Positions 1 to 7,458 of a DNA stretch of 11,383 nucleotides are shown here, in pieces. The translations under genes were made by a program, and so were the position numbers. The stretch is from UBA8828 sp964510855. GTDB lineage: Bacteria; Verrucomicrobiota; Verrucomicrobiia; Opitutales; UBA953. Position 1 is the first letter of the stretch, and the number at the start of each line of letters is the position of its first letter. The DNA lies in assembly GCA_964510855.1 (NCBI GenBank), contig CAZEDB010000036.1, positions 1 to 11,383 of the forward strand. The letters are read 5' to 3'. The notes under the pieces are model-generated. The model made no database searches and had not been told where the DNA came from. It saw nothing but the letters and a program-made list of their open reading frames with translations.

Positions 1-1450
1 CCCTCCCCGCCACTTCGATTTCATGGCGAAGCAATGGTGTGTTTGTCTTAAGTAGGGCTAAATCGCTCCGGCGCAGTCTCCAGGTCCAATTGCCCGTGGC
101 AGTTCCCGGGGTGTTAAGTCGGGCCTCCGAGCCGAGGCCAAGTAGGTCTTGAGCCGGGGCGAAGGCTCCGATTGCCGGAGAGCTAAGCACGGCCTGCCAA
201 ATAGTCTGGGGGGAAGGTGCCCCACCGAGAGCTACTTTAACTTCATCATAGGTGGCAGCATCGAGTCCGCTAAGCCAGCCTGCCACGGTGTCGTTATCAT
301 GCGTCCCGGTATAAGCGATCCGGTCGGGCGTGATTGTCGAGGGGTGGTGGGGATTATCTTCGGTTAGCGGAAAACCAAATTGTAGCACCGCCATGCCAGG
401 TAGGTTGGCTTCAGCGCGGAGGGCGTGAACGCCAGGACTTAGCAGACCCAAATCTTCGGCCACGATGGGCTGAGGTCCAAGGGCGCGGAAAAAGGCTTCG
501 CCGGGTCCTTGTTGCCAAGAGCCTTCACGGGCGGTGGTAGCGTCGTGTGGCACGGCCCAGAAGTCGCAGAGGCCGCGAAAGTGATCGAGTCGGATGGCAT
601 CAAAGAGTTCTAAGTCGCGTGCCACGCGCGACCGCCACCAAGCAAAATTATCTGCCTGATGATATTTCCAGTCATAGAGTGGATTCCCCCAAAGTTGCCC
701 ATCATCAGAAAAGTAGTCGGGCGGGACTCCAGCCACAGCGCCTTGCGAAAAAAGTTTAGGATTGGCCCAACGATCGGCGCCATCTGCCGAAACATAAATC
801 GGCTCATCGCCTAAAATCTTTACACCGCGCTGAGCTGCATAGGCATGGAGGTTTCGCCATTGAGCATCTGCAATGAATTGAAGAATCGCCGCGCGCTCAC
901 ACCCAGCCGCATCAACCTCCAGGGTTTTCCAATTTGTAGGAGCGACAAATCCATTCGCCTCTCGCAGGGCCGCAAAACGTTCCCAATCACTGAGCCAGCG
1001 TTGTTCGCGAGCGCGAAACGCCGCAAAGTTTCCCCAACGCTCCAGTTTAGCCGGGTTAGCGCGGGCATTTTCTGCCGCAGCCTGGAGTACAGGGCGTAGG
1101 AGATTCCAGACCCTCCCGTAATCAACCCGACCTTCAGGCGTACTCAGCGTGGCTAAGGTCTCAGACTCTACTAAACCGACTTCAACCAGTTCCTCTATAT
1201 CGATAAGCGACGGATTTAAGGCAAAGACCGAAAGAGGCTGGTAGGGGGAGTCACCGTAGCCTGTGGGCCCTAGGGGGCATACTTGCCACCAACGAAAACC
1301 TGTGGCGGCTAACCAATCTACCCACTCACGCGCGCTTGAGCCAAAACACCCTATCGGACCGGGCCCAGGCAGTGAGGTGGGGTGAAGGACAACACCTGCC
1401 GACCGCTTCGGTAGGGCTAAACAGGTAAAGGGTGCGTGCGGCGCGGCCAT
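1..1450 (-). CDS. malQ: 4-alpha-glucanotransferase (amylomaltase, GH77), C-terminal end cut by window edge
   Basis: Disproportionating enzyme that transfers alpha-1,4-glucan segments between maltooligosaccharides or glycogen-derived glucans; cytoplasmic. I translated the minus strand from the ATG at 1450 and it stays open to base 1, giving 483 codons without a stop. The GH77 landmarks occur in order: GDSPYQ near residue 70, a GDEPIYV block, PPDYFSDDGQLWGNPLYDW, then RLDHFRG with the nucleophile D289, AEDLG with acid/base E332, and THDND with transition-state stabiliser D385. Near the end is RLNTPGT followed by GNWTWR. Spacing matches the short Thermus-type enzymes (about 500 aa) and not the roughly 690-aa E. 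coli form, so only a few residues should be missing. It starts 12 nt after the stop of the upstream isomerase gene, with no visible Shine-Dalgarno, so it is probably the third gene of the mfd transcript. Family assignment is very secure; the operon link is inferred from spacing. Confidence 0.97.
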   Translation of the reverse strand, partial: MAAPHAPFTCLALPKRSAGVVLHPTSLPGPGPIGCFGSSAREWVDWLAATGFRWWQVCPLGPTGYGDSPYQPLSVFALNPSLIDIEELVEVGLVESETLATLSTPEGRVDYGRVWNLLRPVLQAAAENARANPAKLERWGNFAAFRAREQRWLSDWERFAALREANGFVAPTNWKTLEVDAAGCERAAILQFIADAQWRNLHAYAAQRGVKILGDEPIYVSADGADRWANPKLFSQGAVAGVPPDYFSDDGQLWGNPLYDWKYHQADNFAWWRSRVARDLELFDAIRLDHFRGLCDFWAVPHDATTAREGSWQQGPGEAFFRALGPQPIVAEDLGLLSPGVHALRAEANLPGMAVLQFGFPLTEDNPHHPSTITPDRIAYTGTHDNDTVAGWLSGLDAATYDEVKVALGGAPSPQTIWQAVLSSPAIGAFAPAQDLLGLGSEARLNTPGTATGNWTWRLRRSDLALLKTNTPLLRHEIEVAGR

Positions 1451-1462
1451 AGGCGCGCAACG

Positions 1463-2446
1463 TTAGCGCAGGACGACGTCGTGCTTCTCGCGCAAGCGCT
1501 GTAGCCATTCTTGCACCGCCTGATTCGAAAGTTCCTCACGTATACGATTCGCGATCGCTCCGCGGACTTCTTCAATGTCAGCCGCACCTGCAGCGCGCAG
1601 CTCCTCGCGCAAAAGAATGAAGTGCGCTTTCTCGGGTCCTGCATCGAGGGTGAGGATTTCCGAAACCGTACCGTCGGGAAGTTGGCGTAATAATTCAGCA
1701 ACTGGCCCCGCAAGTTCAGCAAGATCACGCCAGCCTGCTTCGCCCCCTTGGGCTCGGTAGTCATCATCACTCGTCGTGCGTGCGGCTTGGGCAAAGCGTG
1801 CCACGCGATCGGTGGGTTCTGCGGTTATAGCAGCAAGAGTGGATTGGGCTCGAGCTAAGGCTTCTTCGGGCGTCTCAGTAGCGCGGCGTAGGATGGAAAT
1901 TTGACGGAAGCGTACGCGCTCAGCCCGGGCGAAGAGGGCAGGGTTAGCCTCATAGAACGCTTGGATGCGGGCTGGGCTAGCTTCACCGATACGGCGGCGA
2001 ACTTGACCGAGCATGTAATCGAAAATGATTTTCTCTTCGACCTGACGGCGATGTTCCGTCGGGGTAGTGCCGGCTTCGCGCAGAGCAGCCAGGAAACGCA
2101 AGCGATCGCCCCCGTGCAGTCGGCGAATTTGATCGTCTAACTCAGTTTCAATCATCGCCGGGGGGATGACCATGCCGCTCTCACGAAACTCGCGCAGCAC
2201 GATGGCTCGATCGGAAAGCGTGCGGAGTACTTCAGAGGCCGCTTTTTGCACGGCTTTTTCTTGTTCATCGGCCGTGCCGCGAAGATTACGCAACAGAGGT
2301 GAAAGTTCACGCCGCACATCCGAGACGGTAACAATTTGATCTCCAGCTACAGCAATGACGCGGTCGCCATTACGATCGGTCCAGCCCTTGGTCTCAACCG
2401 GCAAGGGCGTGGCGAGTAGGGCGGCGGTTAAGAGGAGGGCGGGCAT
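1463..2446 (-). CDS. SurA/PpiC-type periplasmic peptidyl-prolyl cis-trans isomerase
   Basis: Predicted exported folding factor of 327 aa that would assist outer-membrane or secreted proteins. Residues 1-20 form a hydrophobic export signal, though it lacks the usual basic start. Residues 29-155 resemble the SurA N-terminal chaperone domain (RVIAVAGDQIVTVSDVRREL, followed by helices). Residues 178-285 resemble one parvulin rotamase domain, with FRQISILRR at the first strand, RAQGGEAGW at 231-239, then LPDGTVSEIL and HFILL. E. coli SurA has two parvulin domains; here I see one. The rest is a helical tail to residue 327. The ATG at 2446 lies inside the 3' end of mfd (19-nt overlap, different frame), with no Shine-Dalgarno, suggesting translational coupling to mfd. 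I saw no other usual start codon in frame just upstream. It could equally be called a PrsA- or PpiC-like foldase, so I leave the symbol empty. Confidence 0.88.
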   Translation of the reverse strand: MPALLLTAALLATPLPVETKGWTDRNGDRVIAVAGDQIVTVSDVRRELSPLLRNLRGTADEQEKAVQKAASEVLRTLSDRAIVLREFRESGMVIPPAMIETELDDQIRRLHGGDRLRFLAALREAGTTPTEHRRQVEEKIIFDYMLGQVRRRIGEASPARIQAFYEANPALFARAERVRFRQISILRRATETPEEALARAQSTLAAITAEPTDRVARFAQAARTTSDDDYRAQGGEAGWRDLAELAGPVAELLRQLPDGTVSEILTLDAGPEKAHFILLREELRAAGAADIEEVRGAIANRIREELSNQAVQEWLQRLREKHDVVLR

Positions 2447-5400
2447 ACAGGAAGGGCAGGTAATCGGCCAAGGAAGGCACGAATCTCTTTCAGTTTCCCT
2501 AGGGGGTCGCGTGCGGTCAAGCGGGGAAACCTACCGAGCTGAAGCACGGGCTCTTCTTTGCCGCCTGCTCCCATGCGTTGGCAGCGTAAAACCTTACCCT
2601 TGGTGTCGACGCGGGTAATGCCGCGTGATTCTGCTAAACATCTAAGGTCAGCGAGGGCGAGTAAGGCTTCCGCTTCTTTGGGAGGTCGGCCAAAGCGATC
2701 ACGGAGTTCTTCACCTAAGGCTTTAATTTCCTCTCGATCACTAACTAAGGCGATGCGACGGAAAGCATCGATGCGTAAACGCGTATCAGGAATCCATGTT
2801 ACGGGTAGAGCCGCAAGCAGGGCACCCCCTTCAGGAACTTCTTCTCCCGTGGCCATGGGCGTATCGGCATGACGAATACAGTCTAAACTCGTTTCCGCCC
2901 GGAGTCGCCGTCCGCCCCCTTTGAGTTGCACAATGCTTTCGCGTAACAGTTGACAGTAGAGTTCGAAGCCAACCCCTGCGATGTGGCCACTTTGTTTGGC
3001 TCCTAGTAAATGACCCGCGCCGCGGAGTTCGAGGTCACGCAGGGCTATGCGGAAGCCCGCCCCGAGTTGATTGTGTTGGCGTACCGCAGCGAGTCGACCT
3101 CGGGCGCGTTCGGCAATCGCCCCATGGCGATGTAAGAATAAGTAAGCATAAGCCTGGCGATTGAACCGTCCGACCCGTCCGCGTAATTGATAGAGTTGGG
3201 CTAAGCCTAAGCGATCGGCGCCTTCGAGAATCAAGGTGTTGCAATTCGGAATATCGAGACCGGTTTCGATGATGGTGGTGCAGACTAAAACATCGGCCTC
3301 GCCATCGACAAAGCTTGCCATGACCGATTCCAATTCACCCGTACCCATTTTGCCATGGCCCACGGTGACGCGGGCATGGGGTGCGAGGGCGCGTACGCGA
3401 GCGGCTGCAGCTTCAATCGTCTCGATACGGTTATGGAGGTAAAAGACTTGTCCGCCCCGCGCTAACTCGGCGCGTATGGCCTCGGAAACCAGTCGTTCGT
3501 CGTAAGCTCGAACAATCGTGCGAATGGGGAGTCGTTCGCGCGGTGGGGTTTCAATCACGCCTAAATCACGTGCCCCTACTAAGGCTAAGTAAAGCGTGCG
3601 TGGAATGGGGGTGGCCGACATCGCCAAAAAGTCCACTTCCGCTCGAAGTCGCTTAAGGCGTTCTTTGTGTACCACACCGAAGCGATGTTCTTCGTCGACA
3701 ATCACCAACCCCAGTCGGGCGAAGCGCATAGTTTCTGCGAGTAGGGCGTGCGTACCAACCACCACATCGGCCAGTCCAGCGGCAGCACGCTCTTTCGTGG
3801 CGGTGCGTTGCTTCGAGGTACGGTACGAACTCAAGAGTTCAACCGTTACCGGCCAGCGCGACATCCGTTCGCGAAACGTGGCATGGAGTTGCTGGGCTAA
3901 AACCGTAGTGGGCGCTAAGACCGCTACCTGCCGTCCGCCCAAGACGCACTTAAACGCCGCGCGCAGAGCGACTTCAGTTTTGCCAAAACCCACATCACCG
4001 CAGATTAAGCGATCCATCGGCGAGGGTCGTTCAAGATCGGCTTTAGTTTCGATAATCGCTCGGGCTTGATCAGGAGTTTCGCGGTAAGGGAAAGCGCGCT
4101 CAAATTCTCCCATCCATGGATTCTCTTCATCGCGCGGATGGGCAATCCCAGGGCGTGCTTGGCGAAGGGCTTGGGTGCGTAACAATTCAGCGGCAAGGTC
4201 GAGCGCGGCGCCCTCGGCGGCTTTGCGGGCGCGTTCCCAGCCGCCACCGCCGAGCCTTGAGAGTTTGGGGGCAACCCGCCCCATACCAACATAGCGACTG
4301 AGCAAGTGGGATTCGCGAAGCGGCAAGTGGAGCATGGCACGTTCTGCAAACTCCAGTGACAAGTAGTCTTGAGGTGTGCCTTCGATTTGAAATACCCGGA
4401 TGCCGCGATAAAGGCAGATGCCTTGAGTAGCGTGTACTAAAGCGTCGCCTTCGGCTAATTCGGAAAAGTCGAGGAGTTGTCCAACCCGCGAACGTTGGGC
4501 CGTACGTCGCCGCGGTAGACTCGTGAGCGTGCGGCTACGTCGGGCGAAGAGTTCGCGTTCGGTCAAAAGAATCAGGCCTTGGGCGAGAGGGCCAGGAAGT
4601 TCACCGGGCTTTACTAAAGCACCGGCAGCCATGCGCGCCCGCGCCACTTGGGGTTTAAAGCCGGTAATTTCTGCAGCTTCTAATTGCGCGCGTTCTACCG
4701 AGGCTTCGGTGTCGACGGCGAGAATCACGGGCCGACCTCCAGTGGCTTTACGGGCCGCCGCCCGTAAGACGAGCGCGCGCTCAGCTTCCGCTACCCCGCC
4801 GGCACCCACGGCAAGATCTTCAGCCGAGGTAATAGGGCAGGGCAGGTTACGAAAACCTTCGGGAGCTGCATCGGTTTCTTCGAGCACGATCCAGGCTAAA
4901 TCTTTTCGGTTTCGTGCGGTAGCGAGTGCGGGTTCATCGACGACGCCGCCGAGAACAACGATTAACGCATCTGCTGGTAAAGCCGCATCCAGACGTCCAC
5001 CCCCTCCACCATGACCTGGTAAGGGTAAGGCCACTAAGCGACTCTCCTCGCCCTCACTCCGTTGGGTTGAGGGATCGAAGCGACGAATCGATTCCACTTC
5101 ATCCCCGAAACAATCAACTCGGAGAGGCTGGCGGGCATTGACGGGGTAGATATCTAAAATTCCTCCACGGAGGGCAAATTCCCCCGGTCGCTCGCAGATG
5201 GCTTCGGATGAGTAGCCCATTGCGACCAGTCGCGCCGCTGCTGCTTTGAGATTTAACTTTTCTTTAGAGCGCACCACCAGCTCGGTCTCTGACGTAGGCT
5301 GTTGGCTGCCTTCTGGTGCCCGGGCGATTGCCCCAGGGAGACAGGCTAAAATCAAGGGGCGTGTAGCGCAGGGTTCGCCGTGGCGTAAGTCTGCTAAGGC

Positions 5401-5652
5401 ACCCAGTAAATCACAGTCGGCTTCAAATGCTTCGGTCGCAGCATCGGGTTCGCCCACGGCGCGCAGGGAGGGTTCCGCTTGCGTGAGGAGTCGTAAGAGG
5501 TGCGCGGTCTCTTCGGCGGTGCGTTCGGCTGTTCCTAGATCGCGCGCCACAATCACAATTGCAGGACGGCTCGCTCCATAAGCACACGCTGCTACCGGTG
5601 CGGCGTGGGACGCAGCACCCGTTAGGCAGAGTCGGAGAGGGGCTTGGGCCAA
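2428..5652 (-). CDS. mfd: transcription-repair coupling factor Mfd
   Basis: ATP-driven translocase that displaces RNA polymerase stalled at DNA lesions and recruits UvrA for nucleotide excision repair. At 1074 aa it is slightly shorter than E. coli Mfd (1148). Domains in order: a UvrB-like N-terminal region (to about 210, with GEFALRGGILDIYP near 160); the RNA-polymerase-interacting CarD-like domain near 395-455 (GDALVHATQGI, then the YLSLEFA stretch); a superfamily 2 helicase core with Walker A GDVGFGKTE near 550, DEEH box near 653 and SATPIPRTLYLAL; the second RecA lobe with TIIETGLDIPN and QLRGRVGR near 820; and a C-terminal TRCF domain after about 900. The start is a TTG at 5652. The frame is open upstream to a TAG near 5745, with no ATG or GTG that I could find and no Shine-Dalgarno. 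It heads the run mfd, isomerase, malQ. I see no convincing promoter in 5653-5813. Confidence 0.97.
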   Translation of the reverse strand: MAQAPLRLCLTGAASHAAPVAACAYGASRPAIVIVARDLGTAERTAEETAHLLRLLTQAEPSLRAVGEPDAATEAFEADCDLLGALADLRHGEPCATRPLILACLPGAIARAPEGSQQPTSETELVVRSKEKLNLKAAAARLVAMGYSSEAICERPGEFALRGGILDIYPVNARQPLRVDCFGDEVESIRRFDPSTQRSEGEESRLVALPLPGHGGGGGRLDAALPADALIVVLGGVVDEPALATARNRKDLAWIVLEETDAAPEGFRNLPCPITSAEDLAVGAGGVAEAERALVLRAAARKATGGRPVILAVDTEASVERAQLEAAEITGFKPQVARARMAAGALVKPGELPGPLAQGLILLTERELFARRSRTLTSLPRRRTAQRSRVGQLLDFSELAEGDALVHATQGICLYRGIRVFQIEGTPQDYLSLEFAERAMLHLPLRESHLLSRYVGMGRVAPKLSRLGGGGWERARKAAEGAALDLAAELLRTQALRQARPGIAHPRDEENPWMGEFERAFPYRETPDQARAIIETKADLERPSPMDRLICGDVGFGKTEVALRAAFKCVLGGRQVAVLAPTTVLAQQLHATFRERMSRWPVTVELLSSYRTSKQRTATKERAAAGLADVVVGTHALLAETMRFARLGLVIVDEEHRFGVVHKERLKRLRAEVDFLAMSATPIPRTLYLALVGARDLGVIETPPRERLPIRTIVRAYDERLVSEAIRAELARGGQVFYLHNRIETIEAAAARVRALAPHARVTVGHGKMGTGELESVMASFVDGEADVLVCTTIIETGLDIPNCNTLILEGADRLGLAQLYQLRGRVGRFNRQAYAYLFLHRHGAIAERARGRLAAVRQHNQLGAGFRIALRDLELRGAGHLLGAKQSGHIAGVGFELYCQLLRESIVQLKGGGRRLRAETSLDCIRHADTPMATGEEVPEGGALLAALPVTWIPDTRLRIDAFRRIALVSDREEIKALGEELRDRFGRPPKEAEALLALADLRCLAESRGITRVDTKGKVLRCQRMGAGGKEEPVLQLGRFPRLTARDPLGKLKEIRAFLGRLPALPVCPPSS

Positions 5653-5813
5653 AAGCGTTGGGCAGTTAGGTAAATTGCAAGCGCAGCGACACCCTAGAGG
5701 CTCCGCTACCTTAAAAGAGATGATGAGATATTGGTAGAGAAGCGACTACGGGCTTAGAAACCTCGCTGGTTTTTTTGCCCAACCTTTTAATCTCTGTTGG
5801 TGTTCTTGCTCTT

Positions 5814-5843
5814 AAACAAAACGACCTGCTCAAAAGCAGGTCG
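5814..5843 (-). terminator. intrinsic terminator of the PEP-CTERM gene
   Basis: Bases 5822-5830 (cgacctgct) and 5835-5843 (agcaggtcg) form a perfect 9-bp stem around a 4-nt loop. Read on the minus strand, the stem is followed by a U-rich run (UUUUGUUU, bases 5821-5814). It lies 23 bp past the stop of the PEP-CTERM gene, as expected for its terminator, and would insulate mfd from that transcript. Reading the plus strand there is no T-run after it, so it looks one-directional. Confidence 0.9.
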
Positions 5844-5866
5844 ATGCGGGTGAGGCCTTAAGCCCT

Positions 5867-6364
5867 TTAGCGCTGGTTTTGTCTACGGCGGCGCCAAGCT
5901 GCACCTACGAGCGCAAGTGCACCGAGTCCTAATCCATAGGTAGAAGGTTCAGGGATGCCTGTTGGTGCATAGGCCAAAATCCGCATATCGGTAATATACC
6001 AAGAACCCAGATTGATAGTGTTGTTAGCAATGTTGCTAAAGACCGCAAAGTTGCCGGGAGTATTCCCGTTGTGTACTGCGGTGAAGTAGGCGCGGACATC
6101 GCTGGAGTACTGATTACCAAGGTAAAGAACAAAGGCACTACCGTTCGTTTCAGTAAGTATATCGATCAAGAGCTGGGGCTGGGCATCAAATTCAGTCTTG
6201 AGAGTGGCGAAGTCAGCGACGGTCGCATTAGGTCCAAATTCGGATTGCACGGCAGCCGTCCAGTTATCGGTGTTATCGTAGAGACCGTTAGTCAAAACGT
6301 AACTGTAGGACTGTCCCTGAGCGCTGGCTGCGCCTAAGGCGAGGAGTAGCAAAGTCTTGGTCAT
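5867..6364 (-). CDS. small secreted PEP-CTERM sorting-domain protein
   Basis: Secreted protein of 165 aa with a C-terminal exosortase sorting signal. The N-terminus (MTKTLLLLALGAASAQG) is a signal peptide with likely cleavage after ASA. The C-terminus reads GIPEPSTYGLGLG, then a hydrophobic helix and a basic end (WRRRRQNQR), which is the standard PEP-CTERM layout: motif, membrane segment, Arg cluster. The roughly 115-aa middle is polar, rich in Asn, Thr, Tyr and Asp, and matches no fold I recognise, so its function is unknown; proteins of this class are typically anchored or released at the surface with exopolysaccharide. I prefer the ATG at 6364 because it gives a compact signal peptide. An in-frame ATG at 6391 (174 aa) has a weak AAGAG 7 nt upstream and is a real alternative. 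The frame stays open into the upstream tRNA, so any start beyond 6391 is an artefact. It is followed by an intrinsic terminator. Confidence 0.88.
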   Translation of the reverse strand: MTKTLLLLALGAASAQGQSYSYVLTNGLYDNTDNWTAAVQSEFGPNATVADFATLKTEFDAQPQLLIDILTETNGSAFVLYLGNQYSSDVRAYFTAVHNGNTPGNFAVFSNIANNTINLGSWYITDMRILAYAPTGIPEPSTYGLGLGALALVGAAWRRRRQNQR

Positions 6365-6429
6365 AACTTTTGACGCCAAAATTTCTGCCATAACGGCTCT
6401 TGATTTGTCAATTCCAACAGGAAACCCCG

Positions 6430-6511
6430 TGCCGGAGGTGGGACTCGAACCCACACGCTTTAAGGGCGGCTGATTTTGAGTCAGCTGCGGCTGCCATTTC
6501 GCCACTCCGGC
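6430..6511 (-). tRNA. tRNA-Leu, anticodon CAA
   Basis: On the minus strand a full class II cloverleaf can be drawn: 7-bp acceptor stem GCCGGAG/CTCCGGC (6511-6505 with 6437-6431), D-arm with a GG pair, anticodon stem GCTGA/TCAGC around the loop CTCAAAA (anticodon CAA, reading UUG), a long variable arm typical of tRNA-Leu with a CGC/GCG stem, and a T-arm GTGGG TTCGAGT CCCAC. The discriminator base is A (6430). CCA is not encoded: the bases after the discriminator are CGG, so CCA must be added by the nucleotidyltransferase. The PEP-CTERM gene begins 38-65 nt downstream on the same strand. Confidence 0.97.
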
Positions 6512-6693
6512 CGGGAGGGGGTTAATGAGGGATTCTGGGGTCTAGGAAAAGCCCTAAAACGAGCGATTTTTAGGCCAACGCAGGTTTTGCTTGTCATCCG
6601 AGGGCGGGTTTCCCAACTTCAACCTTCCCTTTCCCTCGGGCGAGGCGCGGCCGGAATCCTCCGGGCCCGTGACTCACCAGGACCCATTCAACC
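6512..6693. promoter_or_regulatory. divergent intergenic region between tRNA-Leu and the bL25 operon
   Basis: This 182-bp stretch must hold the tRNA promoter (minus) and the operon promoter (plus), but I cannot place clear -35/-10 pairs for either. It carries an inverted repeat CCTAAAA (6553-6559) with TTTTAGG (6568-6574). Closer to the bL25 start is a GC-rich hairpin at 6649-6667 (GGCCGGA with TCCGGGCC, one bulge), preceded by a small CCTC/GAGG stem near 6634-6645. The last two lie in the likely 5' leader of the ribosomal-protein mRNA. An AGGA 11 nt before the bL25 ATG is the nearest thing to a ribosome binding site here. Confidence 0.5.
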
Positions 6694-7407
6694 ATGAAGC
6701 AGCTCCAGCTCACCGTTAAAAACCGCACCGGCAATGGCCGTGGTGCCTCCCGCCGACTTCGCGTTGCCGGCTCATTCCCTGCCGTCATCTACGGAAAATC
6801 AGGCAATAAGCTCGTGTCCGTGGACACGACCGAGTTCCGCCTCCTCATGCGTGCCAAAGGATCCGCCGCAGCCCTTATCGAACTCTCCGTTGAGGGCTCA
6901 GGCAAGATGCTCTCCTTGGTTAAGGAGTTTCAGCGTCACCCTATTACGCAAAACTTCCTCCATCTCGATTTACAAGAGATTGACCCTGCAGCCCCGATGT
7001 TAGCGGACGTTCCTGTCCGACTCGTGGGCGAGCCTGTTGGGGTGAAGATGGACGGTGGTACGCTGAATCTGGTTTCCCAGACGGTTAAAGTTAAGTGCCT
7101 TCCTAAGGATCTCCCTGAAATTATCGAAGTCGATGTCTCGGCGATGAAAGTCAATGAGTCCATCAACGTCGGTGAAATCAAACCCCCTGCGGGTATTACT
7201 TTCGTCGGAGACAAGATGCGCGTTATCGCCGTCGTCTCCGAGATGGCCGAAGAAGAAGTGGCCGCCACACCCGCTCCAGGTGCTGCACCTGCCGAAGGTG
7301 CCGCTGGTGCCGCCGCCCCTGCTGCTGGTGCCGCTGCTCCTGCTGCTGGTGCTGCCGCCCCTGCTGCTGGCGCTGCTGCCCCTGCTGCTGCTCCTGCCAA
7401 AAAGTAA
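6694..7407 (+). CDS. rplY: large ribosomal subunit protein bL25 (Ctc/TL5 long form)
   Basis: 5S rRNA-binding protein of the 50S central protuberance. Residues 1-95 form the L25 domain (RTGNGRGASRRLR, then GSFPAVIYGK near 27-35, then QRHPITQNFLHLDLQEI). Residues 96-185 form the beta-rich TL5 C-terminal domain (PVRLVGEPVGVKMDGG near 107-122, PEIIEVDVS, GDKMRVIAV). This long form is the Ctc/TL5 type, unlike the roughly 95-aa E. coli protein. Residues 190-237 are an added Ala/Pro/Gly tail with four copies of AAGAAAP ending in a Lys pair. It is the first gene of a plus-strand operon and is followed by pth after 51 nt, a common bL25-Pth pairing. The ATG at 6694 gives the expected N-terminus, with AGGA 11 nt upstream. 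Confidence 0.95.
   Translation: MKQLQLTVKNRTGNGRGASRRLRVAGSFPAVIYGKSGNKLVSVDTTEFRLLMRAKGSAAALIELSVEGSGKMLSLVKEFQRHPITQNFLHLDLQEIDPAAPMLADVPVRLVGEPVGVKMDGGTLNLVSQTVKVKCLPKDLPEIIEVDVSAMKVNESINVGEIKPPAGITFVGDKMRVIAVVSEMAEEEVAATPAPGAAPAEGAAGAAAPAAGAAAPAAGAAAPAAGAAAPAAAPAKK
7300..7383 (+). repeat. four tandem 21-bp repeats in the bL25 tail
   Basis: Four in-frame 21-bp units (7300, 7321, 7342, 7363) each encode AAGAAAP, residues 203-230 of bL25. The units differ almost only at third codon positions, so the peptide is conserved better than the DNA. A partial unit (AAAPAKK) closes the protein. The tail is probably a disordered extension from the ribosome surface; low-complexity Ala/Pro tails of this kind vary in length by repeat slippage. 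Confidence 0.9.
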
Positions 7408-7413
7408 GTTCTC

Positions 7414-7430
7414 ATCGGGCAGTGCCCGAT
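7414..7430 (+). promoter_or_regulatory. intercistronic hairpin between bL25 and pth
   Basis: Bases 7414-7420 (atcgggc) and 7424-7430 (gcccgat) form a perfect 7-bp stem with a 3-nt loop, 7 nt after the bL25 stop. A pyrimidine-rich but not T-only stretch follows, so it is more likely an attenuator, processing site or 3'-end stabiliser than a full terminator. Its role is inferred. Confidence 0.5.
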
Positions 7431-7458
7431 TTCCATTCTCCCCGTTCTTTGAAGTCTT

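Noticed and set aside
820..1125. Minus-strand open frame of 101 codons in the malQ region
   Set aside because: It is out of frame with malQ, whose own frame holds all GH77 motifs.
3596..5014. Plus-strand open frames of 90-163 codons within mfd
   Set aside because: They lie antisense to conserved Mfd helicase and N-terminal domains, have Ser/Arg/Ala-rich biased composition and show no domain.
5756..5783. Hairpin AAACC/GGTTT followed by a T-run on the plus strand, resembling a terminator
   Set aside because: The stem is only 5 A/T-rich base pairs and no plus-strand gene lies upstream; on the minus strand it has no U-run after it.
6364..6505. Longer open frame starting at 6505 that would add about 47 residues to the PEP-CTERM protein
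   Set aside because: Its start lies inside the tRNA-Leu, and the signal peptide fits the ATG at 6364 (or 6391).
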